From Nocardia colli (GTDB lineage Bacteria > Actinomycetota > Actinomycetes > Mycobacteriales > Mycobacteriaceae): a DNA stretch of 64,000 nucleotides. This document shows, in pieces, positions 8,207-15,996 of the stretch. The notes beneath the pieces are model-generated. The model had not been told where the DNA came from. It made no database searches and saw nothing but the letters and a program-made list of their open reading frames with translations. A program made the translations under genes and the position numbers. Location of the stretch: NCBI RefSeq assembly GCF_008704205.1, contig NZ_VXLC01000010.1:1-64000 (forward strand). Direction: 5' to 3'. How positions within the stretch are numbered: position 1 is the first letter of the stretch; each line of letters starts with the position of its first letter.

Positions 8207-8804
8207 GCGTCTTGCCGAGGATAGAGTGGGCGAGGTCGCGCAGGGCATCGGCGATCTGTGCCGAGGTCAGTCCGCGGCTGCGCTGCTGCTGGTAGATTTC
8301 GGCGCCCAGCGGCGCGAGCAATGGATCGACCAACGCGTCCGGTTCCCGAATGTCGCCCGCCAGCAACAGCGCTCGCACATGAGCGAACCAGAACCCGTAC
8401 GACCCCGTCGCGAACCGCGCCCCGCCGATTTCCGCGCCGAGCACCAAATCGGCGTGCGCGTCCAGCAATTCGACCATCGCGGCGTAGAACGCGGCCAGCC
8501 GTTCCGCGGGTGGCGCTCCCGGCCCGAGTGGCGGTTCACCACCGATCAACTGCGCCTGCAATGCCCGTTCGTGTTCGTCGAGCAGGGCGACGGCGATCGA
8601 ATTTGTATCCGGGTAGCGGCGATACAGCGTGCCGCGGCCGACACCGGCCGCCTTAGCGATGTCGTCCATCGTCACCGTGCGCGGGTCGCGGCTGGCGAAC
8701 AGCTCGGCCGCCGCGGCGAGCACCTTGGCCCGGTTGCGCGCCGCGTCCGCGCGTTCCGGCGGGGCCGCCGTCTGCCCGCTGAGCAGATCCATGTGCCTGG
8801 TCAT
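8202..8804 (-). CDS. TetR-family repressor of the azoreductase/SMR operon
   Basis: 200 aa from the ATG at 8804. TetR HTH at about 20-65 (KVLAAAAELFASRD, then MDDIAKAAGVGRGTLYRRYP). TACAGT lies 7 nt upstream of this ATG on the minus strand, so the mRNA is probably leaderless; a TTG at 8828 is less likely. The GTCCAC -35 of this promoter falls in the same palindrome that covers the -35 of the divergent azoreductase gene. Autorepression plus repression of the divergent operon is the natural reading. Confidence 0.85.
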   Translation of the reverse strand: MTRHMDLLSGQTAAPPERADAARNRAKVLAAAAELFASRDPRTVTMDDIAKAAGVGRGTLYRRYPDTNSIAVALLDEHERALQAQLIGGEPPLGPGAPPAERLAAFYAAMVELLDAHADLVLGAEIGGARFATGSYGFWFAHVRALLLAGDIREPDALVDPLLAPLGAEIYQQQRSRGLTSAQIADALRDLAHSILGKTR

Positions 8805-8835
8805 GCCGCTGACTGTACCCGAGTTCAACGGTAAG

Positions 8836-8895
8836 TGGACAACGTGTCCAGTTGTCGATACAGTCGATCCCGTCAGTAAATGGACGCTATGTCCA
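8836..8895. promoter_or_regulatory. Two TGGAC-N5-GTCCA operators at a divergent promoter
   Basis: Exact palindromes TGGAC-N5-GTCCA lie at 8836-8850 and 8881-8895, 45 bp apart. The first includes TGGACA (8836-8841), which is 17 bp upstream of TACAGT (8859-8864), a good promoter for the plus-strand operon. It also covers the -35 of tetR. The second lies just after the predicted transcription start. Two identical sites around a divergent promoter fit a TetR dimer operator. Confidence 0.8.
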
Positions 8896-8915
8896 GTTCA
8901 TTCGAGAGGTTCGTC

Positions 8916-9563
8916 ATGACAACGTTGCTGCACCTGGACGCGAGCGCCCGTACCCGTTCGATCAGCCGCGAGGTGAGTGCCGTCTTCGCCGACGCGTGGC
9001 GGGTGCACAACCCGGACGGCAGCTACCGCTACCGGGACCTCGCGGCCGATCCGGTGCCGTTCATCGACGAGGCGTGGACCGAGCTGTGCGACGCGGTGCT
9101 CGCGCAGGCCACCACGGATCTTGACCGATTGGGTGAGCTGGTGCGCACGCCGGAGCAGGCCGCGGCGTGGGCGATCGTCGAGCCGCTGCTGGCCGAGGTG
9201 CTGGCCGCGGACGTCATCCTGATCGGCACCCCGATGTACAACTACTCGATTCCGGCCGCGCTCAAGGCCTGGCTGGATCAGGTGACCTTCCCGCGAATGT
9301 CGTTGGGCCACCGCCGTTTCGTCGTCGCGACCGCCCGCGGCGGCGCGTACTCGCCGGGTGCGCCGAAGGCCGCGTACGACTATCAGGAGCGCTACCTGCG
9401 CGACTTCTTCGCGGGCCATTTCGCCGTGTACGACACGGTTTTCGTCAACGCCGAGCTGGCCAATGCCCGGCAGGATCCCGCGCTGGCCCACCTGCGCGAC
9501 AAGCACGACGAGTCGTACGCGCTCGCCATCGAGTCCGCACGCAGTCTGGCAAAGGAGTACTGA
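8916..9563 (+). CDS. FMN-dependent NADH-azoreductase / flavodoxin-fold quinone reductase
   Basis: 215 aa. Flavodoxin-like fold of the AzoR family: LHLDASARTRSISREVS (FMN phosphate loop, residues 5-21), GTPMYNYSIPAALKAWLDQV (the P-x-Y-N-[FY]-x-x-P motif) and TARGGAYSPG. It reduces azo compounds and quinones with NAD(P)H. The start at 8916 has GAGAGGT as ribosome site; the longer frame begins inside the operator. The SMR exporter starts 1 base after the stop, so reduction and efflux of a toxic compound may be linked. Confidence 0.88.
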   Translation: MTTLLHLDASARTRSISREVSAVFADAWRVHNPDGSYRYRDLAADPVPFIDEAWTELCDAVLAQATTDLDRLGELVRTPEQAAAWAIVEPLLAEVLAADVILIGTPMYNYSIPAALKAWLDQVTFPRMSLGHRRFVVATARGGAYSPGAPKAAYDYQERYLRDFFAGHFAVYDTVFVNAELANARQDPALAHLRDKHDESYALAIESARSLAKEY

Positions 9564-9564
9564 G

Positions 9565-9885
9565 ATGAACTGGGTTGTCCTCGGCATCGCCGGGCTGGTC
9601 GAGATCGTCTGGTCGCAGAGCATCAAACCGACGGAGAACTTCACCCGCCTGTGGCCGACCGTGCTCTGCTTCGTGCTCGGCGTCACCGCGGTGTACCTGC
9701 TGTCCAGGGCCATGCAGACGCTGCCGGTCGGCACCGCGTACGCCATCTTCACCGGCATCGGCGCGGTGGGCGCGATCGGCCTCGGCATCGTGTTCAACAA
9801 GGATCCGCTCAGCGCGGGCCGGGTGTTCGCGCTGTCGTTGATCATCGGTGGCATCGTGCTGGCCCGGGTCACCAATCCCGAGTGA
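9565..9885 (+). CDS. SMR-family exporter, Gdx/SugE-like
   Basis: 106 aa with four membrane helices. The essential glutamate of SMR transporters is Glu13 (AGLVEIVWSQ). The segment LPVGTAYAIFTGIGAVGA is the hallmark of the Gdx (SugE, guanidinium exporter) branch rather than the EmrE multidrug branch. An AAGGAG ribosome site overlaps the end of azoR. It is probably co-regulated by the divergent TetR. No guanidine riboswitch is seen; control here appears to be protein-based. Confidence 0.88.
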   Translation: MNWVVLGIAGLVEIVWSQSIKPTENFTRLWPTVLCFVLGVTAVYLLSRAMQTLPVGTAYAIFTGIGAVGAIGLGIVFNKDPLSAGRVFALSLIIGGIVLARVTNPE

Positions 9886-10042
9886 CCCGATGCGGCAACG
9901 CTTTTCGTGCGAGCGGTCGGGTGGCGAGCCCATCCGCCACGCCGCCGGCCTTGCCAATACGGCGCTCTAGTCTGACCTCGAGACGTGCGGGGGTCGGCTG
10001 GCTAAGCTCGGGCTGCATCCAATAATCAGCGAAAGGACCGTG

Positions 10043-10483
10043 ATGCCTACACGTACCGCGCGTACTGCTTGGACCGGCACTCTGCAGGAGGGGTCGGGAC
10101 AGGTCGAGCTGGCCAGCTCCGGCGTCGGCAAGTACGACGTGTCGTTCCCGAAGCGTTCGGCCGATGACGCCGACGGCACCACCAGCCCGGAGGAGCTCAT
10201 CGCGGCGGCGCACTCGTCCTGCTACGCGATGGCGCTGTCCGCGCAGATCGGCAATGCGGGCGGCACCCCGGAGAGCCTCGACGTCAGCGCCGACGTGACC
10301 CTCGGCCCGGACCCGGCCGGCGGCTTCCGGATCAGCGGCATCAAGCTGACCGTGCGCGGCAAGGTCTCCGGCATCGACGCCGACGCGTTCGCCGCGGCGG
10401 CCGAGGCGGCCAAGGCCGGCTGCCCGGTCAGCAAGGCCCTGTCCGGCGTCGACCACATCCTGCTGGACGCGGCCCTCGCATAG
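10043..10483 (+). CDS. OsmC-family peroxiredoxin-like protein
   Basis: 146 aa. Both redox cysteines of the OsmC/Ohr family are present: Cys60 (AAAHSSCYAMALS) and Cys127 (AGCPVSKAL). The N-terminal TARTAWTGTLQEGSGQV matches the OsmC branch, which reduces organic hydroperoxides. GAAAGGA ends 5 nt before the ATG, favouring it over the in-frame GTG at 10040. Monocistronic, with its own hairpin terminator. Confidence 0.9.
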   Translation: MPTRTARTAWTGTLQEGSGQVELASSGVGKYDVSFPKRSADDADGTTSPEELIAAAHSSCYAMALSAQIGNAGGTPESLDVSADVTLGPDPAGGFRISGIKLTVRGKVSGIDADAFAAAAEAAKAGCPVSKALSGVDHILLDAALA

Positions 10484-10492
10484 TTGCTTGGT

Positions 10493-10521
10493 TCCCCGCA
10501 CATCCCTCGGGTGTGCGGGGA
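10493..10521 (+). terminator. Terminator after osmC
   Basis: TCCCCGCACA (10493-10502) pairs with TGTGCGGGGA (10512-10521), 10 bp with a 9-nt loop, 10 bases after the osmC stop. Confidence 0.75.
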
Positions 10522-10543
10522 GCCATGTACTGGTGCGAAATGT

Positions 10544-10999
10544 TCAGGCCCGGCGGAAAAATCGGCGGGCGGCCGGGTGATACATCGCGGGGATCGCGAT
10601 CAGCACCGCGACCACGTGGATCGTGCGGAACAGGCCGATCACCACGGATTCGATGCTGAGGTGCGCGAACAGGTCGCCGAACCGGTCCGCGGACAGCAGC
10701 GCCGCCAGCGGTTCGATGATCAGCGACAGCAGGCCGATCACGCCGATGCCGAAGGTCAGCAGGAGCCGGGCCCAGCGGGCGCCGTGCGTCATCCGGATCG
10801 CGACGAGGAGCACGACCAGGTAGATCCCCAGGCGCACAGTGAGTCCGGTGGCCAGGCCGGCCACGTCGACCTCGTCGCGCTCCAGCAGCAGCGCGGACTG
10901 TTCGATGGCCTCGGCCACCCCGGCCAGAAGCGCGACCACCAGGCCGGCGAACGCGACGAGGACAGGGCGCGGTGGTTGCGCAAGGGCAGTGCCGGTCAT
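10544..10999 (-). CDS. Four-helix membrane protein, unknown
   Basis: 151 aa, MTGTALAQPPRP then four hydrophobic segments (about 12-30, 53-68, 78-100, 117-138) and a basic C-terminus HPAARRFFRRA. Charged residues in the first loop (LLERDEVDV). I do not recognise the family. It sits 35 bases downstream of cbtA on the same strand and could belong to the cobalt-uptake transcript, but nothing in it points to cobalt. Confidence 0.7.
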   Translation of the reverse strand: MTGTALAQPPRPVLVAFAGLVVALLAGVAEAIEQSALLLERDEVDVAGLATGLTVRLGIYLVVLLVAIRMTHGARWARLLLTFGIGVIGLLSLIIEPLAALLSADRFGDLFAHLSIESVVIGLFRTIHVVAVLIAIPAMYHPAARRFFRRA

Positions 11000-11034
11000 G
11001 ACACCGACACTGCCCCTCGTTTCGCGGATGCGGA

Positions 11035-11853
11035 TCAGCCCGCGGTAGCGATCGACTCTCGTACCGGAGTATCACTGCGCGTGGCGAATTCGCTGAGCGC
11101 GGCGAAGCCGAGGGCCAGGCAGGCCCACAGCGTCGCGGTCTCACCGAGCGAGGCCGCCCGGAACTGCCACAGCAGCGCCGCCGGGAAGTCCGCCTTCACC
11201 TCGTTGACGCCGGGCAGCAGCACGTAGCCGGCGATGGTGACCAGAACGAACGCGGCCACCCCGCCGATCAGTCGCACGGTGCTCAGCTGGCCGCGCAGCA
11301 GCTTGTAGACGTACACGCCGATGCCGACGGCCGCCAGGCCGAGCAGTACCGCGGCCACCCAGAGCAGGGTGCGCTGATTGATCGTCTCCGGATCACCCAC
11401 CGCGGGCGGGTTCGCCGGATATTTGAAGAACGGCACCGCCACGATCGCGGCCCAGCCGCCGAGCCCGAGCGCGAGCGCGAGCTTCGGCCCGGACAGCGTG
11501 CTGTAGCGCCGGGCGAAGTTCGCGACCGAGGCGAAGATCGCGCCGAGCGCGAGACCGGCCAGGCCGAGTGCGAGGAACTGTCCCGCCTTCTGCCCGGTGC
11601 GGCTCACCAGGGGCTCTTCCTCGTCGCCGTGCGAATGGCCGCCGCTCGCCTCCGCTTCCGCGCCGGGCGCGTGCTCCGCCGCCGCGGAATTGGCTTCCTC
11701 GATGGCGATGGCGGCATTGATCTTCGGTTCACCGACGAAGAAGCCGACCGACGCGGCCAGCAGACCCGCGATGAGACCGGCCAGCAGGCCACGCAGCAGC
11801 AAGGCCTTCAAGGAACCGGTCAGGGGAAGTGCATCGGGTGAGCTCAGTGGCAC
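11035..11853 (-). CDS. cbtA: CbtA-family cobalt transporter subunit
   Basis: 272 aa with about six to seven membrane segments and a cytosolic or periplasmic loop carrying GGHSHGDEEE (His73, His75), a typical metal-binding patch. LRGLLAGLIAGLLAASVGFFVGEP and PFFKYPANPPAVGDPETI are characteristic of CbtA. CbtA with CbtB forms a B12-regulated cobalt uptake system. Its start overlaps the end of cbtB by 10 bases. Confidence 0.9.
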   Translation of the reverse strand: MPLSSPDALPLTGSLKALLLRGLLAGLIAGLLAASVGFFVGEPKINAAIAIEEANSAAAEHAPGAEAEASGGHSHGDEEEPLVSRTGQKAGQFLALGLAGLALGAIFASVANFARRYSTLSGPKLALALGLGGWAAIVAVPFFKYPANPPAVGDPETINQRTLLWVAAVLLGLAAVGIGVYVYKLLRGQLSTVRLIGGVAAFVLVTIAGYVLLPGVNEVKADFPAALLWQFRAASLGETATLWACLALGFAALSEFATRSDTPVRESIATAG

Positions 11854-12038
11854 GGAAGCCCCAGCAGGTGGCGTCCGTCATGCATCAGCTCGTGCATGTA
11901 CATCCCGCTGCGCGAGATGACGCCCTGGTCGAAGCCGACCAGGTACAGCGTGAGCAGTGCGAGTAGAACGACACCGACTGTGACGAGCACAGTGGCCAGA
12001 GTTTCGTTTGCCCGGCTCGGCGAATGCGCGATAGCCAT
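11844..12038 (-). CDS. cbtB: CbtB-family cobalt transporter subunit
   Basis: 64 aa: one membrane helix (about 14-36) and a C-terminal metal-binding motif with HELMHDGRH and a final PCH. This is the diagnostic short CbtB layout. It is the first gene of the cbtBA operon and lies directly downstream of a cobalamin riboswitch, with AGGAGG-like sequence before the ATG. Confidence 0.92.
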   Translation of the reverse strand: MAIAHSPSRANETLATVLVTVGVVLLALLTLYLVGFDQGVISRSGMYMHELMHDGRHLLGLPCH

Positions 12039-12071
12039 GCGGTCCTCCTAGGGATGCGCGTCCCGTCGAAT

Positions 12072-12216
12072 GGGGTGCGAAGATGCCGGTGTCTGGCTTT
12101 CCGGCACCCAGGGACTCGGTGCATGGAACACAGTGGCGCGACCGCTCCGGATTTTCACCGAATTACCGCATCACCCTCGCGTTTTGTCATTCGAACTGTG
12201 ACACCTGGAGGCACCC
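12072..12216 (-). ncRNA. Cobalamin (AdoCbl) riboswitch upstream of cbtBA
   Basis: Read on the minus strand, the leader has the conserved cobalamin core: GGTGAAAATCCGGAGCGG, then CGCGCCACTGT (complement of 12130-12159), and later AGCCAGACACCGGCAT (complement of 12083-12098), the B12-box. GGGTGC (12211-12216) and GCACCC (near 12072-12078) can close the P1 stem. Binding of adenosylcobalamin would lower cbtBA expression. The element ends about 30 nt before the cbtB start, so control by ribosome-site sequestration is likely. Confidence 0.93.
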
Positions 12217-12299
12217 GACGTCAACACGACCGGCACGGTCGCGCCCCGGCGTCGGGCGAGTCGCCGGGCCGGTTGGCCCGCCCGGCGCGGGTGCTCACG

Positions 12300-12614
12300 T
12301 CAGCCCGCGGGCTTGGCCGCCACGTCCAGCACGACCTCGAATTCCAGCAGCGACGCACCGGTGGACACCGGCTTCTGCCGCTCGCCGGCGTGCGCCTCGC
12401 GGGCCGGGCCGTCCCGCCACGCGGTGAACGACTCTTCCGAATCCCACTGGGTGACAACGAAGTACCGGTTGTCCCCGGCGACCGGCCGGAGCAGCTGGAA
12501 ACCGAGGAAACCCGGTGAGCCCTCCACCGCGTGCGCCCGGTGGGCGAACCGCTTCTCCAGCTCGGGGCCCGCGCCCTCGGGAACCTCGATCGCGTTGATC
12601 TTCACAACAGCCAT
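12300..12614 (-). CDS. mhuD: MhuD-type heme-degrading monooxygenase
   Basis: 104 aa, nearly the same length as M. tuberculosis MhuD and very similar throughout (VVKINAIEVPEGAGPELEKR, then SPGFLGFQLLRPV and ASLLEFEVVLDV). The heme-contacting residues Asn7, Trp66 and His75 are all present. MhuD releases iron from heme with mycobilin products and no CO. TATTGT lies 7 nt before the ATG, giving a leaderless transcript. Divergent from an alpha/beta hydrolase, as in Rv3591c-Rv3592. Confidence 0.93.
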   Translation of the reverse strand: MAVVKINAIEVPEGAGPELEKRFAHRAHAVEGSPGFLGFQLLRPVAGDNRYFVVTQWDSEESFTAWRDGPAREAHAGERQKPVSTGASLLEFEVVLDVAAKPAG

Positions 12615-12707
12615 GCGCTCGACAATACGACCCGCGAGCGAGTGCCCGGTATGGGCCGTATCGGGGGTTGTGCGCACCTGTCGGCCCGGCCCGGCAGAAT
12701 CGGCGGG

Positions 12708-13466
12708 GTGTTGCATGACGAAGGCGGAGCGGGCGTGCCGATCCTGCTGTTGCACGGGCTGATGGGCAGCGCCCGGACCTGGCACGACCAGCTGGACTGG
12801 CTGCGCGACTACGGGCACGTCTACACCTTCGACGCGGCCGGGCACGGCAGGCCGGCGCCGGACGAGCTGACCACCGAGGCGTTCGTCGCCGATCTGGCCG
12901 CCGCGACCGCGGGCATCACCGAACCGATGGTGGTGATCGGGCATTCGATGGGCGCGCTGCACGGCTGGGTGTTCGCCGCGACGCACCCCGATCGGGTGCG
13001 GGCGCTGGTGATCGAGGACATCGCCCCGGATTTCACCGGCCGGACGGCGACCGACTGGGCGGCGATGATCGAGGCGTGGCCGCAGCCGTTTCCGGACGCG
13101 AACGCGGTGCTGAAGTTCTTCGGGCCGGTCGCCGGGCGGTACTTCCTGAACTCGTTCGAACACGGGCCGGACGGGTATCGGCTGCACGGCTCGGTCGCCA
13201 CGTTCCGCGACATCTCCGAGGAATGGGGGAGTCGCGACTTCTGGCCGCAGTGGCACGCCATCCGGGTGCCCGCGCTGCTGCTCGAGGGCGAGCACACGAT
13301 CACCCCGCCCGGCCAGATGCGGCAGATGGCCGAGACGCATCCCGACGCCGAGCATGTACTGGTCCCGGGCGCGGCCCATCTCGTGCACGACGATCAGCCC
13401 GAGCGGTACCGCGCCGCCGTCGAACGCTTCCTCCGCCGCATCCTCGCCGAGACGCACGCTTCTTGA
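12708..13466 (+). CDS. Alpha/beta hydrolase (Rv3591c-like)
   Basis: 252 aa from the GTG at 12708. ILLLHGLMGSARTWHDQ carries the oxyanion region, GHSMGALHGW the nucleophile Ser80, and GAAHLVHDDQP the catalytic His near the C-terminus. Its divergent position next to mhuD is conserved with M. tuberculosis. The substrate is unknown. The upstream frame is open to 12531 but has no family match. Its TGA lies in the left arm of a palindromic repeat. Confidence 0.85.
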   Translation: MLHDEGGAGVPILLLHGLMGSARTWHDQLDWLRDYGHVYTFDAAGHGRPAPDELTTEAFVADLAAATAGITEPMVVIGHSMGALHGWVFAATHPDRVRALVIEDIAPDFTGRTATDWAAMIEAWPQPFPDANAVLKFFGPVAGRYFLNSFEHGPDGYRLHGSVATFRDISEEWGSRDFWPQWHAIRVPALLLEGEHTITPPGQMRQMAETHPDAEHVLVPGAAHLVHDDQPERYRAAVERFLRRILAETHAS

Positions 13467-13510
13467 TTTCCCGCACCGAAAATCGCACGCAATTCTCGGT
13501 GCGGGAAATC
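13465..13510. repeat. Palindromic repeat, copy 1 (also a convergent terminator)
   Basis: GATTTCCCGCACCGA (13465-13479) is the exact reverse complement of 13496-13510, with a 16-nt loop. An almost identical element is found 50 kb away at 63590-63635, including the loop start AAATCGCA, so this is a dispersed intergenic repeat and not just a local hairpin. It lies between the convergent hydrolase and mutY genes and probably also terminates both. Confidence 0.85.
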
Positions 13511-13548
13511 AGAAAGCGTGTGGCGCTGGGGCGTTCGGCCGCGACCGG

Positions 13549-14445
13549 TCAGGGGGCGTTGCCGCCCTCGCCGGCGAGCGCGAACAGGCCGTCCACGGTC
13601 TGCTCGATCAAGCCGTCCACCAGCAGCGAGTCGAGCGCGCGGGCGCGCTGGCCCGGATCACGGGGCCAGGCGAGATCGAGCCGCACCTGCTCGACCGGTC
13701 CCGTCGCGCCACGGAGCACGTCGAGCAGCCTGCCCCGCGCTTGGCGGTCGGTGCCCTCGTACTTCTGTGTGCGACGGACGATTTCGGAGACCGGACGCCC
13801 CGCCGCGACCCATGCGCAGGTCGGCAGCGGGCACCGTGAACAGTCCGGAGTGCGCGCCGTGCACACCGTCGCGCCCAGTTCCATCAGCGCGGCCGAGAAC
13901 ACCGCCGCACGATCGATCTGTTGCGGCAGCAGCGCTTCGGTCTCCGGCAGATCCCGCGATGACGGATTCCCGGCCTCTGCCCGCCCGTGTACGGCCCGGG
14001 CGACAACCCGACGAACGTTGGTGTCCACCACCGGAACTCGTTGCCCGTAGGCGAAACACGCGACCGCCCGCGCCGTGTACGCCCCGATTCCTGGCAGGCC
14101 GAGCAGCACGTCCACATCGGCGGGCACCTCGTCGCCGTGCTCCGCGGCCAGCACCCGCGCGCATTCGTGCAACCGCAGCGCCCGCCGCGGGTAACCGAGC
14201 TTGCCCCACGCGCGCAACACCTCGGCCTGCGAGGAGGCCGCCATGGCCGAGGGCACCGGCCAGCGCGCCACCCACTCCCGCCAGATCGGCTCGACCCGGA
14301 CCACCGGGGTCTGCTGCAACATGATCTCGCTCATCAGGATCTGCCACGCGGTGACCTCGCGGCGTCGCCACGGCAGGTCGCGTGCGGTCTCCGCGTACCA
14401 GTCGAGCAACACGTCGGCATCGATGCTGTTCGGTGCTTTCCTCAC
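13549..14445 (-). CDS. mutY: A/G-specific adenine DNA glycosylase MutY
   Basis: 298 aa from GTG. It excises adenine mispaired with 8-oxoguanine. The HhH motif LPGIGAYTARAV is followed by VVDTNVRR with the catalytic Asp. The catalytic Glu lies in SEIMLQQTPV. The [4Fe-4S] loop is C-x6-C-x2-C-x4-C (CTARTPDCSRCPLPTC). A frame is open upstream to 14514, but that would leave 12-21 bp to the divergent canB; AGGAA just before the GTG at 14445 favours the shorter start. Confidence 0.93.
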   Translation of the reverse strand: MRKAPNSIDADVLLDWYAETARDLPWRRREVTAWQILMSEIMLQQTPVVRVEPIWREWVARWPVPSAMAASSQAEVLRAWGKLGYPRRALRLHECARVLAAEHGDEVPADVDVLLGLPGIGAYTARAVACFAYGQRVPVVDTNVRRVVARAVHGRAEAGNPSSRDLPETEALLPQQIDRAAVFSAALMELGATVCTARTPDCSRCPLPTCAWVAAGRPVSEIVRRTQKYEGTDRQARGRLLDVLRGATGPVEQVRLDLAWPRDPGQRARALDSLLVDGLIEQTVDGLFALAGEGGNAP

Positions 14446-14535
14446 GGTTCCTGTCCTATTGCCGCCGGCCGGTATTTGCCGACCCGTAACCAAACGAACT
14501 GGCTGGTAACACAAGCCTTGTGCACAATGGTCGGT

Positions 14536-15159
14536 ATGCCTGATTCAAATCCGGTCACTGCCTGGAAGTCTCTGCGCGAAGGCAACGACCGCTTCGTCTC
14601 CGGTGCGCTGCAGCATCCTAGCCAGGGCGCCTCCGACCGAGCCAAGCTCGTCAGCGGCCAGCATCCGTCCGCGATCCTCTTCGGCTGCGGTGACTCCAGG
14701 GTCGCCGCCGAGTTGATCTTCGACCGGGGGCTCGGCGACATGTTCGTGGTGCGCACCGCGGGCCACGTCGTGGACAGCTCGGTGCTCGGCTCGATCGAGT
14801 ACGGGGTGGAGGTGCTGAATGTGCCGCTGATCGTGGTGCTCGGGCACGACAGCTGCGGCGCGGTGAAGGCCACCATCGATGCGCTGGACGGCGGCGAAGT
14901 ACCGGGCGGATTCATCCGCAGCGTCGTCGAGCGGGTCACGCCGTCCATTCTGATCGGCCGCCGCGAGGGCCTGTCCACCGTCGACGAGATGGAGGCCAGG
15001 CACGTGGTCGAGACGAGCCGGTTGCTCATGCAGCGATCGATGATCATCTCGCAGCGTGTCGCGGCCGGCGAATTGGCGATCGCCTGTGTCACATACAAAC
15101 TCGCCGACGGACAGGTGAAGTTGCAGCGTGTCGTCGGCAACATCGGCGAGCTCGCCTGA
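14536..15159 (+). CDS. canB: Beta-carbonic anhydrase CanB
   Basis: 207 aa, same length as M. tuberculosis CanB (Rv3588c). Zinc ligands Cys51, His104 and Cys107 (FGCGDSR; LGHDSCGAV) with the Asp53-Arg55 dyad. It interconverts CO2 and bicarbonate in the cytosol. An ATG 9 bases upstream (14527) is an alternative start. Divergent from mutY as in mycobacteria. Confidence 0.94.
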   Translation: MPDSNPVTAWKSLREGNDRFVSGALQHPSQGASDRAKLVSGQHPSAILFGCGDSRVAAELIFDRGLGDMFVVRTAGHVVDSSVLGSIEYGVEVLNVPLIVVLGHDSCGAVKATIDALDGGEVPGGFIRSVVERVTPSILIGRREGLSTVDEMEARHVVETSRLLMQRSMIISQRVAAGELAIACVTYKLADGQVKLQRVVGNIGELA

Positions 15160-15281
15160 GCCGTCCGGGTCGGTGTCAGCCCAGCGTGCGGGCCGGAATT
15201 GGATCGCCACGATCGCGTAATCCGGACCGACACGCCGGGCGTATGAGTCGTCGCGCCCGGTCGTGCCCTTACCGTTGAGGC

Positions 15282-15971
15282 GTGCTGGAACCGAATGGAC
15301 CGCTGCCACCGGAGATCTATTGGCGTCGACGCGCATTGGCGATCGGTGCCCTGGTCGTCGCGCTGGCGCTGGTCATCTGGCTCGTGCTGACGGTCTCGCG
15401 CGGCGGTGACTCGCCCGGTGACTCGAAGCCCGTCGCGGCCGGTTCGTCGTCCGTGACGCCGAGCAAGCCCGCCGACGCCTCGACCACCAAGGCGGCGGGC
15501 CCGGCCGAATCCAGCGCCGCGGCGTCGCCGAGCGTCGCCTCGACCGCCTCGAACGAGCCCGCGGTGGGACCGGGGCAGTGCGCGGATCAGTCGCTGGCGA
15601 TCAAGATCAGCGTGGACCAGCCGACCTACAAGGTCGGCGAGCAGCCGAACTTCCGCTTCGTCATCACCAACATCTCCAGCTCGGTCTGCCAGCGGGACAT
15701 GAACCTGGCGCAGATCCAGGCGTCGGTGCTGTCGCTGGACGGTCAGCGCCGATTCTGGACGAGTTCGGATTGCTCGCCGGTCGACGAGTCGAACCAGCGG
15801 AACCTGAAACCCGGTGAGCAGGCGCTGTTCACGGTGCGCTGGTCGGGCACCACCTCGCAGCAGGGCTGCGTCGGTGAGCGGGTGCCGGTGCCCGCGGGGG
15901 CGTATCAGGTGATCGCGCAATTCGGTTCGCTGCACAGCTCGCCGGAGCCGTTCAACCTGACGCCTGCCTGA
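15282..15971 (+). CDS. Membrane-anchored conserved protein (Rv3587c-like)
   Basis: 229 aa. A short cytosolic N-terminus (LPPEIYWRRR), one membrane helix (about 19-39), a Ser/Ala/Pro-rich linker (44-92) and an extracytoplasmic beta-rich domain with four Cys (CADQ, SVCQRD, SSDCSP, QQGCVG) likely paired in disulfides. The position between canB and radA matches Rv3587c. TACCGT lies 6 nt before the GTG, so the gene is probably leaderless. Function unknown. Confidence 0.85.
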   Translation: MLEPNGPLPPEIYWRRRALAIGALVVALALVIWLVLTVSRGGDSPGDSKPVAAGSSSVTPSKPADASTTKAAGPAESSAAASPSVASTASNEPAVGPGQCADQSLAIKISVDQPTYKVGEQPNFRFVITNISSSVCQRDMNLAQIQASVLSLDGQRRFWTSSDCSPVDESNQRNLKPGEQALFTVRWSGTTSQQGCVGERVPVPAGAYQVIAQFGSLHSSPEPFNLTPA

Positions 15972-15996
15972 GCCCTCCCGGATTCGGCCGGGCCGA

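Noticed and set aside
13549..14514. MutY start at 14514 (MCYQPVRL)
   Set aside because: It would leave no room for the canB promoter; AGGAA before the GTG at 14445 and family length favour the shorter protein.
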